A stretch of DNA of 64,000 nucleotides from NCBI GenBank assembly GCA_965197405.1, contig OZ240206.1, forward strand, positions 2,666,001 to 2,730,000. Reading direction: 5' to 3'. The position numbers and the translations under genes are program-made. How positions within the stretch are numbered: position 1 is the first letter of the stretch; the number at the start of each line of letters is the position of its first letter. Below the pieces are notes generated by a model. That model was not told where the DNA came from, did no database searches, and worked only from the letters and a program-made list of their open reading frames with translations. Shown piece by piece: positions 31,779-39,896 of this stretch. This stretch comes from G965197405 sp965197405. GTDB lineage: Bacteria; Chloroflexota; Dehalococcoidia; Lucifugimonadales; JAGWBF01.

Positions 31779-32495
31779 ATGAAGAAGCAGGTAGTGGTTA
31801 TAGGGCTGGGGAGATTTGGCTCCACTGTAGCCAGCGAGCTGTACCAGATGGGCCACGATGTGCTGGCTATAGACCCGGAAGATAAGAACGTACAGGACAT
31901 GCTGGGCCATGTGACCTATGCCGTGAAGGCGGATGCCACCAATGAGCCGGTGTTGAAGGAGTTGGGGGTGTCCAACTTCGACGTAGCCGTAGTGGCCATA
32001 GGCTCCGATATACAGGCCAGCATACTGGTGACAGTTATCATGAAAGACCTGGGCATCCCCTTCGTTGTCACCCGGGCGATAAACGAGCTTCACGGTAACG
32101 TCGTAGAGCGTGTGGGCGCTGATAAAGTTGTGTACCCTGAACAGGAGATGGGGCGAAGGCTGGCCCATTTGGGCTTCGAGCCTGGCGTTCTGGACTATAT
32201 GGAGGTAGCGCCCAACTACGGAATAACCAAGTTGAGGCCTCCGGAACAGAAGATCAAGCATACCCTGGAGGAGACGGGGCTGGCCGGCCCAAGGGACAAG
32301 TATGGCATCGCGGTACTGGCCATCAGGCGGGGCCGGGAATACTTTCTTGTACCCGCCAGAGATGAGGAAATCAGGCCGGGAGATATACTCATAGTAGCCG
32401 GCAATAGCGAACAGCTTGGCAAGATACATTTCTCTCCCAAGCAGCTTCCTGGGGAGATGGAGCTGACGACTCATGAGTCCGGCCGAGCGGCGTGA
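31779..32495 (+). CDS. RCK/TrkA-type potassium channel regulatory subunit (KtrA-like)
   Basis: A 238-aa cytoplasmic gating subunit. The N-terminal RCK Rossmann domain (1-130) has VVIGLGRFGSTVASEL and the acidic AIDPEDK at the end of strand 2, which suit nucleotide binding; the RCK-C domain follows (about 140-220). GGAGGAAGG lies just before the ATG. It is 52 nt from the channel gene, the classic KtrB-KtrA pairing. Two further RCK-like genes lie downstream. Confidence 0.92.
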   Translation: MKKQVVVIGLGRFGSTVASELYQMGHDVLAIDPEDKNVQDMLGHVTYAVKADATNEPVLKELGVSNFDVAVVAIGSDIQASILVTVIMKDLGIPFVVTRAINELHGNVVERVGADKVVYPEQEMGRRLAHLGFEPGVLDYMEVAPNYGITKLRPPEQKIKHTLEETGLAGPRDKYGIAVLAIRRGREYFLVPARDEEIRPGDILIVAGNSEQLGKIHFSPKQLPGEMELTTHESGRAA

Positions 32496-32662
32496 GATGA
32501 CCTCCAGCCTTCATCATGCTCGACTCGAAGAAAGCAATTGTATGTTTTCCGCCTCTCTAACGTCAGTGATTCCAGAGTCGCCGCCCGGAGCTGAGAGTGG
32601 CCCTGCCAGTCCAAGCGTGAATACAGTCCCGCCGAGACAACCGGCGATCTAAGGTCTCGATC

Positions 32663-33109
32663 ATGCCCCTCAACGTCAAGAGTATTTTGGTGGCAGTCAA
32701 GGGAAACAAAGCCGGAGAGGACGCTTTTCGTATGGCCTGTGGGCTGTCCAAAGGAAGCAAGGCGAAGCTGCGTGCCCTCTACGTCATGGAGGTCCGCCAG
32801 GAGCTACACCTGGACGCAGAGGTGGACGCCACGTCCGGGGAGGTTATTCTGGGCAGAATAGAGGCACTGGGCCAGGAGGAAAAGCGCCCGGTAGAAGCAC
32901 AATACCTCCAGGCCAGGCGTGCGGGTCCGGCCATCGTGCAGGAGGCCGTGGAGTGGGGCATTGAGCTTATAGTCCTGGGCATCCCCTACAAGCGGCGCTT
33001 CGGCCAGTTCGTCCTTGGAGATACGGCTTCCTACGTACTCAAAAACGCTCCTTGTCCCGTGATTCTGTGGAGGGAGCAGGTCAGGACCACTCCATCCATA
33101 GGGAGCTAG
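32663..33109 (+). CDS. Universal stress protein (UspA family)
   Basis: A 148-aa protein with the Usp fold. It begins VKSILVAVKGNKAGEDAF and ends with the segment LIVLGIPYKRRFGQFVLGDTASYVLKNAPCPVI. The usual ATP-binding G-x2-G-x9-G-(S/T) pattern appears altered (GIPYKRRFGQFVLGDTAS), so nucleotide binding is uncertain. It is placed between RCK proteins of the potassium cluster; Usp proteins can partner transporters, so a role in regulating K+ uptake is plausible but inferred. The gene ends 4 bases before the next start. Confidence 0.85.
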   Translation: MPLNVKSILVAVKGNKAGEDAFRMACGLSKGSKAKLRALYVMEVRQELHLDAEVDATSGEVILGRIEALGQEEKRPVEAQYLQARRAGPAIVQEAVEWGIELIVLGIPYKRRFGQFVLGDTASYVLKNAPCPVILWREQVRTTPSIGS

Positions 33110-33113
33110 ACCT

Positions 33114-33518
33114 ATGCACGCCCTTATAATGGGATGTGACGACCTGGGGGCGCATCTGGCCGCCGTGCTGGTGTGGGAGGGCCACAGGGTCACAGTCATG
33201 GACGCCAGGCCGGACCGCCTTGATGCTCTACCTGAAGGACCCCTCGTGGAGGCCGTCCTGACCTCCGACTCCCTTATGGAGGATATGAGAAGCGTGGGTA
33301 TGAACCATGTAGACGCTTTTCTCGCCCTTTCCGAGGACGACAATAAGAACGTCATGGCGGCCCAGGTGGCTAGACATATATTTCATGTGCATGAAGTCCT
33401 CTGCCGTATCAGCGACCCCCAGCGCGGGCGGTTCTACAAGGAACTGGGCATAGACGTGGTTTGTCCCACGCTGGTGCTGACCGACACTATAAACAAAGCC
33501 CTGAAGGACGCATCCTGA
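33114..33518 (+). CDS. Single-domain TrkA-N (RCK) protein
   Basis: A 134-aa protein containing only an RCK N-terminal Rossmann-like domain: ALIMGCDDLGAHLAAVL, then VMDARPDRLDALP, then AFLALSEDDNKNVMAAQVAR. The first loop is G-x-D-D-L-G rather than the usual GxGxxG, so NAD binding may be weakened. No RCK-C domain is present. It lies between the Usp gene and a full-length TrkA protein and overlaps neither, but the spacing is tight, so the genes form one operon. Confidence 0.85.
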   Translation: MHALIMGCDDLGAHLAAVLVWEGHRVTVMDARPDRLDALPEGPLVEAVLTSDSLMEDMRSVGMNHVDAFLALSEDDNKNVMAAQVARHIFHVHEVLCRISDPQRGRFYKELGIDVVCPTLVLTDTINKALKDAS

Positions 33519-33549
33519 GCCGGCCCGCGTGTGGTGCAGTGTAGCGCAA

Positions 33550-34212
33550 ATGTATATCGTAGTTATAGGCTGCGGCAAGGTGGGCTATCATCTTACCCGG
33601 GCCCTCCTGGCGATAGGGCACGAAGTCCTGGTAATTGAAAAAGACCCCCATCGCTGCGAATCTCTCCGGGAAGAGTTGGGTAGCGTGGCGCTCCACGGTG
33701 ACGGGACCGAAGTGCAGGTGCTAAAGCAGGCGGGGGTCAGGCGGGCGGATGTGGTCATCGCGGTGGCCGCCAGAGATGAGGATAACCTGGCTGCTTGCCA
33801 GTTGGCAAAACACCTCTTCAATACGCCAAAAGCTATGGCACTGGTGAAGGACCCTCAGAATGAACCCCTTTTCAAGCTCTTGGGTGTGGACGTGACCATC
33901 AATACCACCCACCTCATACTTTCCACTATAGAGGAGGAGATACCCGGTCACGCCCTGGTGCATCTGATGAACCTCAAGTCCTCCCATGTGGAGATGATCA
34001 GCATCAACATACCCTCCGACGCTGCCGTGGTGGGGATGTCCCTTGCCGACATAGAGGTCCCGCCCAACAGCTTCATATCGCTGGTGGTAAAAGCCCAGGG
34101 CCCGGTCCTGCCCTCTGAGGACGTGACCCTCGATTCAGGAGACGACGTGGTGGCAGTTACGGTCCCTGAAGAGGAGCATCTGATCTACGAGACCCTTACA
34201 GGAGCAGAGTAA
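33550..34212 (+). CDS. TrkA-family potassium uptake regulatory protein
   Basis: A 220-aa RCK protein with MYIVVIGCGKVGYHLTRAL, the nucleotide-binding acid in VIEKDPHRCESL and the AVAARDEDNLAACQLAK block, followed by an RCK-C domain (about 140-215). I take the ATG at 33550; a GTG-like extension from 33529 adds only seven residues. Its stop codon overlaps the ATG of pheA (TAATG), so pheA is translationally coupled to the potassium cluster. It is the third RCK-type protein served by a single visible channel. Confidence 0.92.
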   Translation: MYIVVIGCGKVGYHLTRALLAIGHEVLVIEKDPHRCESLREELGSVALHGDGTEVQVLKQAGVRRADVVIAVAARDEDNLAACQLAKHLFNTPKAMALVKDPQNEPLFKLLGVDVTINTTHLILSTIEEEIPGHALVHLMNLKSSHVEMISINIPSDAAVVGMSLADIEVPPNSFISLVVKAQGPVLPSEDVTLDSGDDVVAVTVPEEEHLIYETLTGAE

Positions 34213-35051
34213 TGGCCAAACGCATAGCCTTTCTGGGCCCTGTGGGAACCTTCACCGAAGAGGCCGCCCTTCGTTACAGCCCTCAGAGCGACCTGGAACC
34301 CTTTCCCAGCATACCCGCAGTGGCGATGGCGGTAGCCTCTGGCATGACGGAAGAAGGGGTGGTGCCCATTGAAAACAGTCTCGAAGGGTCCGTTACCTAC
34401 ACCCTCGACGTCCTGATCCAGGAAGAACGGCTATCCATACAGCGGGAGCTGGTGCTGCCCATAGAGCATTGCCTGTTGGTGAGGCCAGGGACCCGGGCCG
34501 CCGACATCCAGATGGTATACTCCCACCCCCAGGCGTTGGGACAGTGCCGGGGCTTTCTGGAGCGATGCTTCCCAAAGGCGCAGCTAATCGCCTCCTTGAG
34601 CACAGTGGCAGCCGTGGAAGAGATGAAAGGCAGCTCTACACCCGCCGCCGCTATCTCTCCAGGACGGGCGGCGCAGCTCCACGACATGGTTATCCTCGCT
34701 CGGGGCATCCAGGATAACCCGTCTAACGCCACGAGATTCGTCGTCCTGTCCAATACCGACCATCCGCCCACCGGCAGTGACAAGACTTCCCTCTGCTTCT
34801 CCTTCAGCGAGGACAAACCCGGGCTTCTTTATAATGTCATGGGAGAGTTCACCCGGCGAAACATAAATCTGGCTAAAGTGGAGTCTCGACCCACAAAGCA
34901 GTCCCTGGGACAGTACATCTTCCTGATAGACTGCGAAGGTCACCGCGAGGATAGACGCGTCAAAGAGGCCATAGAGTCCGTGAGAAGCCAGGTATCCATG
35001 CTCAAGATATTCGGCTCATACCCCCGGTGGAACGGGCCTACAACGTTCTGA
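34212..35051 (+). CDS. pheA: Prephenate dehydratase
   Basis: Converts prephenate to phenylpyruvate in phenylalanine synthesis. The 279-aa product has the catalytic domain (FLGPVGTFTEEAAL, VVPIENSLEGSVTYTLD and the NATRFVVL motif that contains the catalytic Thr-Arg-Phe) followed by an ACT domain (about 190-275) with the phenylalanine-binding ESRPTK. No chorismate mutase domain is fused, as in Gram-positive-type PheA. The ATG overlaps the TrkA stop. It converges on trpB with 74 nt between. Confidence 0.95.
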   Translation: MAKRIAFLGPVGTFTEEAALRYSPQSDLEPFPSIPAVAMAVASGMTEEGVVPIENSLEGSVTYTLDVLIQEERLSIQRELVLPIEHCLLVRPGTRAADIQMVYSHPQALGQCRGFLERCFPKAQLIASLSTVAAVEEMKGSSTPAAAISPGRAAQLHDMVILARGIQDNPSNATRFVVLSNTDHPPTGSDKTSLCFSFSEDKPGLLYNVMGEFTRRNINLAKVESRPTKQSLGQYIFLIDCEGHREDRRVKEAIESVRSQVSMLKIFGSYPRWNGPTTF

Positions 35052-35125
35052 GGGACTCTTTTACCCCATCAAAGTCCGGGGGCGGCGGCGACGTCTCGCC
35101 CGAACATCCATCGCTTCTTTGCGCG

Positions 35126-36346
35126 TTATACCTCCACTCCGCTTGCTTCGGCCACGACGTGTATATCCTTATCGCCACGACCGCTGAGGCACACCAGGAC
35201 AGTCTCATCCTTGGGTAGCCCAGCCGCTGTCCTGGAAGCATGGTATACGGCATGTGCCGGCTCCAGGGCGGGTATGATTCCCTCGGTCTGGGAGAGGAGA
35301 TGGAACCCTTCCAGGGCCTCCTTGTCCCCCACGGCCAGATATTCCACCCGTCCCCTATCTTTCAGGTAGCTGTGCTCAGGCCCCACGCCGGGGTAGTCCA
35401 GCCCGGCGGAGATACTGTGAGTCTCGAGCACCTGCCCGTGCTCGTCTTGAAGCAGGTATGACATCGAGCCGTGGAGTACGCCGGGCGACCCGGCGCTCAG
35501 GGGCGCTGCGTGTCTGCTTGCATCCAGGCCTTCCCCTCCGGCCTCTACTCCAATCAGCTTCACACCTTCGTCCCCGATGAAAGGATAGAACATGCCGATG
35601 GCGTTGCTCCCACCGCCTACACAGGCCATCACGTAGTCCGGAAGACGCCCCTCGGCCTGCTGGAACTGGGCACGCGCTTCCTTTCCGATGACCGACTGGA
35701 AGTCCCGCACCATCATCGGGTAGGGGTGGGGGCCCACCGCGCTGCCCAGCAGATAGTGAGTGGTCTCCACGTTTGTCACCCAGTCGCGTATGGCCTCATT
35801 GATGGCGTCTTTGAGAGTGCGGCTCCCCGACTCCACCTGCCGCACCTCGGCACCCAACAGACGCATACGGAAAACGTTGAGGGACTGCCGCTTCACATCC
35901 TCGGAGCCCATGTAGACGATGCACCGGAGACCCATCATAGCGCACACCGTGGCTGTTGCGACGCCGTGCTGCCCGGCCCCGGTCTCGGCGATGATGCGCT
36001 TCTTGCCCATGCGCCTTGCCACCAGCGCCTGGCCCAGGGCGTTGTTAATCTTGTGGGCACCCGTGTGCGCCAGGTCTTCCCGCTTCAGGTAAATTCGCGC
36101 ACCGCCGCAGTGTCGCGTGAGGTTGGCGGCGAAGTAGAGGGCGGTGGGCCTACCGGCGTAGGTGCTGTTGAGGGTTTCCAGCTCCTGCCGGAAGTCCTCA
36201 TCCTCCCTCACCTGGCTATACGATTGCTCCAGCTCCTCCAGCGCGGCCATGAGGGTCTCGGGCACGAACCTGCCTCCAAAGCGCCCGAACCGACCCCTTG
36301 AGTCGGGGAGGTCTCGCTGGTCAAGCATAGTGTTGGTATCCGCCAT
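35126..36346 (-). CDS. trpB: Tryptophan synthase beta chain
   Basis: Condenses indole with L-serine to tryptophan using PLP. The 406-aa product has normal TrpB1 length. Lys99 in HTGAHKINNALGQ is the PLP lysine, GGGSNAIGMF binds the phosphate, and the N-terminal GRFGGRFVPETLM region is present. GGGAGGAC precedes the ATG. It follows trpF by 21 nt. The alpha subunit gene, usually next, is absent here: pheA faces it from the other strand. Confidence 0.97.
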   Translation of the reverse strand: MADTNTMLDQRDLPDSRGRFGRFGGRFVPETLMAALEELEQSYSQVREDEDFRQELETLNSTYAGRPTALYFAANLTRHCGGARIYLKREDLAHTGAHKINNALGQALVARRMGKKRIIAETGAGQHGVATATVCAMMGLRCIVYMGSEDVKRQSLNVFRMRLLGAEVRQVESGSRTLKDAINEAIRDWVTNVETTHYLLGSAVGPHPYPMMVRDFQSVIGKEARAQFQQAEGRLPDYVMACVGGGSNAIGMFYPFIGDEGVKLIGVEAGGEGLDASRHAAPLSAGSPGVLHGSMSYLLQDEHGQVLETHSISAGLDYPGVGPEHSYLKDRGRVEYLAVGDKEALEGFHLLSQTEGIIPALEPAHAVYHASRTAAGLPKDETVLVCLSGRGDKDIHVVAEASGVEV

Positions 36347-36367
36347 AGTCGTCCTCCCTGAGACGTA

Positions 36368-37045
36368 TCATAAAGCCTTATAGCCCCGGACGTTGTTGAT
36401 GAAGGCCCGTATCTTTTTCTCGTCCTTTACTCCATCCGTTTCGACGCCACTGGACACGTCAACTCCCCAGGGGCGCACCGAGTGTACCGCCGGACCCACG
36501 TTTTCCGGTGTGAGGCCGCCTGCCAGGAGAAAAGAGAACCCCTTCGTAGATAACCCTGCGGCAATATCCCAGTTGAAGCTCTGGCCCGTGCCCCCCTGCA
36601 AGCCTTCCACCCTTCGGTCCAGGGTTGTCAGGTGGCCGTGCTGGTCTAATATCGTCATCTCCTCAGACAGGCGCTTTACTCCGTCTCCCACGTCGAGGGA
36701 GCTTGATACGTGGACCACCTTTATCACGGGCACGCCCACCTGGTCGCAATAGTCGAGAGACTCTACGCCGCATAGCTGGACCATATCCAGGTTGCAGTAC
36801 CTTGTGGTCCGGTGCACCTCCGTCAGCGGCTGGTCGGCGAATAGGCCTACCACCTTCGGCGGCGCTTCTACTTCATTGCGAAGAGTGGATACCACGCGAA
36901 GGGCCTTGTTCTCGTCCAGCCTTCTCCTTCTGCCCGGCACGAATACTACGCCGATGAAGTCGGCCCCTGACTGGGCTGCTGCCAGGGCGGCGTCGGCCTC
37001 CCGTATGCCGCAAATCTTGACCCGGACCGCCGGCGACCCGCTCAT
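36368..37045 (-). CDS. trpF: Phosphoribosylanthranilate isomerase
   Basis: Catalyses the Amadori rearrangement of phosphoribosylanthranilate in tryptophan synthesis. The 225-aa TIM-barrel product begins with the family motif VKICGIREADAAL, whose cysteine is the general base, and has the VQLCGVES strand and the acidic phosphate-site region GVDVSSGVETDGVKD. I take the ATG at 37045, which has GAGGTGG upstream; a longer frame from 37093 is possible. A lone TATAAT (37120-37125, minus strand) sits about 75 nt upstream with a poor -35. trpB follows. Confidence 0.95.
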   Translation of the reverse strand: MSGSPAVRVKICGIREADAALAAAQSGADFIGVVFVPGRRRRLDENKALRVVSTLRNEVEAPPKVVGLFADQPLTEVHRTTRYCNLDMVQLCGVESLDYCDQVGVPVIKVVHVSSSLDVGDGVKRLSEEMTILDQHGHLTTLDRRVEGLQGGTGQSFNWDIAAGLSTKGFSFLLAGGLTPENVGPAVHSVRPWGVDVSSGVETDGVKDEKKIRAFINNVRGYKAL

Positions 37046-37148
37046 CGCCACCTCATTTGGACCCGTCTCCGGTCCTTCTCTCCAGGCCGTCAATCGTCAT
37101 GGGGGTCCCTTGTGGGCATATTATACCCCAAAGACCCTCCTTTTAGAC

Positions 37149-37250
37149 GGGACGACAGTAGCAATGGGTCATTCCGAGCGCAGCGAGGAATGACATGAGA
37201 GGGGTTGCGGGCGGCATGATACGTGGGACGATGCAGGGGAAAACCAACCA
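37149..37250. repeat. Repeat fragments in the trpF-Nudix gap
   Basis: GGTCATTCCGAGCGCAGCGA...GAATGACA (37149-37194) is a core piece of the palindromic family. Next to it CATGATACGTGGGACGATGCAG (37215-37236) resembles 5916-5937, differing by transitions only. Apart from the promoter at 37264 nothing else is evident in the 341-bp gap. Confidence 0.55.
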
Positions 37251-37263
37251 CCTGATTTGAACC

Positions 37264-37292
37264 TTGACTTGATTTATTGAGGGATTTAGAAT
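37264..37292 (+). promoter_or_regulatory. Sigma-70-type promoter TTGACT-N17-TAGAAT for the Nudix gene
   Basis: -35 TTGACT at 37264-37269 and -10 TAGAAT at 37287-37292 with a 17-nt spacer, about 95 nt upstream of the Nudix start at 37387. Confidence 0.7.
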
Positions 37293-37386
37293 TGCAGTAG
37301 AGTGCTTGTATGTATTGTCGCTATATCCGGCGAGATAGTGGAAGAGTCGCTTCCTATTGTTGCATAGGGTAAAAGGGTGAAAATCG

Positions 37387-37845
37387 TTGAAAGAGCGAGG
37401 GACAAAGCGCAGGGTTGAGAGGCCTGTTTCCGCGGGCGGGGTGGTCTATAGCGTCCTTGACGGGGAGATACGAACGGTGCTGTGCGGTCGTCGAGACCCG
37501 TTACGCTGGAGCCTGCCCAAGGGCACTCCGGATGAGGGGGAGAGCCTGGAAGAAACGGCGCTGAGGGAGGTCAGGGAGGAGACGGGCCTCGAGGTTGCCA
37601 TAGAAGCCCCAATAGGAGACATAAGCTACTGGTTTGTGACTCCCGATGACCGAGTCCAGTGCAATAAGACTGTGCATTTCTATCTGATGGCCCACAAGGG
37701 TGGGGCTACAGACCACCATGATCCCGAGTTCGATGAAGTCAGGTGGTTCCCTTCGGAGGAGGCGGTCAGGAGCCTTGCATACGCCAACGAGGCCAGGGTG
37801 ATGGAGAAGGCTCTGGCTATGATCAGAGGCAGAGCTTCGTTATAG
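37387..37845 (+). CDS. Nudix hydrolase
   Basis: A 152-aa pyrophosphohydrolase. The Nudix box reads GTPDEGESLEETALREVREETGLEV split over residues 48-72, with the REVREE metal-binding core intact. The substrate is not evident; it resembles MutT-like house-cleaning or diadenosine polyphosphate hydrolases. It starts at TTG (37387) with AAAGGGTGA upstream, since no in-frame ATG exists before the conserved SAGGVVYSV strand. A GNAT gene follows 61 nt downstream. Confidence 0.88.
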   Translation: MKERGTKRRVERPVSAGGVVYSVLDGEIRTVLCGRRDPLRWSLPKGTPDEGESLEETALREVREETGLEVAIEAPIGDISYWFVTPDDRVQCNKTVHFYLMAHKGGATDHHDPEFDEVRWFPSEEAVRSLAYANEARVMEKALAMIRGRASL

Positions 37846-37906
37846 GACTTGGCCTGGGGGCCTCAAGCCCGCGAAGACTTGGTCGGGCATCTGGGGAGGG
37901 CAAAAA

Positions 37907-38476
37907 GTGGAGCTGACGGCAGGAAAGGTTGTCCTCAGGGAAAAGCGTCTTGAGGACGCGTGGATGGACTATCTCTGGCGCTCTGACGAAGAGATTTCCA
38001 GGCTGGATGCCGCCTACCCAATCAAGATGAAATTTGAAGAGTTCCTCCGGTTGTTCAAAGACCAGCTCCGTTATCCCACCCCCGCGTCGGCGCGGTTCGG
38101 GATAGACACCCGCGACGGCAAGTACATCGGGAACTGCATGTACTATGACATGGATACCGTAAACAGGCAGGCCGAGATTGGTATAGTGATAGGCGACAGG
38201 GACTATTGGAGCCAGGGGTACGGCTACGACGCAGTAGTGACCCTGCTTGCCTACCTTTTCTCAAATGGCTCCGTGGAACGGCTTTACCTTCATACTCTCC
38301 AGTGGAACAAACGCGCCCAGCGAGCCTTCGAGAAATGCGGCTTCAGTCCCGTCAAGCAGGTCCGGCGCAACGGCATGGACTTCGTCCTGATGGCCATCAA
38401 AAAAGACTACTGGATGGAGATAAGGGACGAAAAGCTGGCGGCCAGGGACACATCCGCCCAGACCACTCAGGACTAG
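37907..38476 (+). CDS. GNAT-family N-acetyltransferase (RimJ/RimL-like)
   Basis: A 189-aa acetyltransferase. It has the RimJ/RimL-type layout: a start VVLREKRLEDAWMDYLWRSD, the acetyl-CoA loop IVIGDRDYWSQGYGYDAV (Q/R-x-x-G-x-G/A equivalent SQGYG) and a late LYLHTLQWNKRAQRAFEKCGF. Such proteins acetylate N-terminal or small-molecule amines; the substrate is unknown. The start is GTG at 37907 with GGAGGG upstream. It probably shares the Nudix promoter. Confidence 0.87.
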   Translation: MELTAGKVVLREKRLEDAWMDYLWRSDEEISRLDAAYPIKMKFEEFLRLFKDQLRYPTPASARFGIDTRDGKYIGNCMYYDMDTVNRQAEIGIVIGDRDYWSQGYGYDAVVTLLAYLFSNGSVERLYLHTLQWNKRAQRAFEKCGFSPVKQVRRNGMDFVLMAIKKDYWMEIRDEKLAARDTSAQTTQD

Positions 38477-38550
38477 CGGTCATTGAGGGTAAGCATCGCA
38501 CCAGGACAAAGAAGTGCGAGGCAATATCCAGGCGTAGCTGTGTGAAGATA

Positions 38551-38586
38551 GGAAAGTCCAACTATATTGTCAATATGGGACTTTCC
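38551..38586. other. Nested perfect inverted repeat upstream of a small coiled-coil gene
   Basis: GGAAAGTCC (38551-38559) and GGACTTTCC (38578-38586) are perfect 9-bp arms. Between them ATATTG-T-CAATAT forms a second perfect dyad. The centre lies about 50 nt upstream of the ATG at 38620. Nested dyads of this kind suit a regulator's operator, but no T-run follows, and no regulator gene adjoins it. Confidence 0.5.
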
Positions 38587-38619
38587 CACGCTGGTTACTG
38601 GTAGTCGCAAGGAGTGTTC

Positions 38620-38850
38620 ATGGAAGAGCGCGTGAGCAACCTGGAAGAGTTTGCGCGGTACGTCGCCGACATGATCGCGCTGATGGATGAGGACCAGCGG
38701 CGCATGGCCGAGGCCTTCCAGCAAATGAACGAAGCCATCCGGCAAATGAATGAAGCTGCCGAGCGCAGGAGTGAGCTACTTCAACGGATGGCCCAGGCTA
38801 TTACAATAATCCAGGCTGACATAGTGCGCATTGACCAGACTCACACCTAA
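38620..38850 (+). CDS. Small coiled-coil protein, unknown function
   Basis: A 76-aa, mostly helical protein with heptad-like repeats (FQQMNEAIRQMNEAAERR, ELLQRMAQAITIIQADIVRI). It is rich in Gln, Met, Glu and Arg and has no membrane segment. AAGGAG five bases before the ATG at 38620 supports translation; a GTG two codons earlier is possible. The two QMNEA units suggest a short internal duplication. I do not recognise the family. It is preceded by a nested inverted repeat that may control it. Confidence 0.65.
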   Translation: MEERVSNLEEFARYVADMIALMDEDQRRMAEAFQQMNEAIRQMNEAAERRSELLQRMAQAITIIQADIVRIDQTHT

Positions 38851-38944
38851 GCCGGGTTGGCATTTCCCTCCGGCAACCCACTGCCGCCTGTAGGGCTTCC
38901 CTTGTCCTCACCCGCTCATCCTGCTCACCGAAGGGGTGAACGAG

Positions 38945-39870
38945 CTACCGGTTGGGTGGGAGGGGCGCAGGATTATACAGCTCCAACCCCAGGGTCGCGG
39001 GAAATACCCGGATAAGGTCCTCCACGCTCCACCGGCGGTCTCTCTGGATGGCCTTTACCACCTCCGGCTCGTTGAGCAAGTCCACCAGGCCGTCGCTGAC
39101 GTGAAAGACGTGGCCGTTGACGTGGGCCGCCTCATCCGAGCCGAGCCAGACCGTAAAGGGCGCTATGTCATCCGGCTCTCCCCTTATGCCCTCGGTAGCG
39201 GCGCCTCCTCCCCCGGAGATACCCCGCTCGGCCCGCAGGGCCCGGGACTCGTCGGGCACGCTGACCGTCATTCGCGTCGCCGCGCTGGGGGCGATGGAGT
39301 TGGCGGTTGCACCGTACCTGCCCATGTCACGGGCCACGACCCGGGTGAATCCGGCGATGCCGTCCTTGGCAGCCCCATAGTTGGCCTGGCCGGAGTTCCC
39401 GTAGAGGCCGGAGGTTGAGCTGAAGGTGATGATTCTCCGGAGCGCTGCTGACGAAAGAGTATGCAGGCGTGCTTCACCACCGTGAAGGTCCCCTTCAGAT
39501 GCACGCTTATCACGTCGTCCCACTCCTGCTCCGTCATGTTGAACACCATGCGGTCCCGCAGGATGCCGGCGCAGGTGACCACTATGTCCAGCTTGCCAAA
39601 GCTGTCAATGGCGGTATTGACGATGTTCTCGCCGCCCTGCATGGTGGTGACGGACTCAAGGGAGGCGACGGCTGTCCCGCCTGCGTCGGTGATCTCCCTG
39701 ACGACCTGCTGGGCCGGGGAGGTGTCGGAGCCTGAGCCGTCCACGTTGACACCCGGGTCCACCACGACAACGCTGGCCCCCTCGGAGGCCAACAGCTTCG
39801 CCACGCCTCTGCCTATCCCCCTGCCGGCGCCGGTTACTATTGCTACCTTGTCTTTCACCAGATCAGTCAT
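38945..39870 (-). pseudogene. Frameshifted short-chain dehydrogenase (tandem copy)
   Basis: This is a near-duplicate of the intact SDR gene at 39897-40826. It has the NAD-binding TGAGRGIGRG, then the reading frame breaks after FRQQRSG: where the intact gene has TCTCCCGGAGC, this copy has TCTCCGGAGC (about 39434-39442), a one-base deletion. The remainder continues in another frame with the catalytic region SGQANYGAAK and a complete C-terminus. Protein residues 9-145 match the neighbour exactly, whereas the C-terminal third differs considerably. It may be a true pseudogene or a sequencing/assembly error; the otherwise intact frame after the shift favours a recent event. Confidence 0.8.
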
Positions 39871-39896
39871 CTTCAGCGCTCCCTAGATTTTCTTCT

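Noticed and set aside
38945..39870. Two separate genes at 38945-39523 and 39268-39870
   Set aside because: Comparison with the intact neighbour shows one gene with a single-base deletion; the two frames are its halves.
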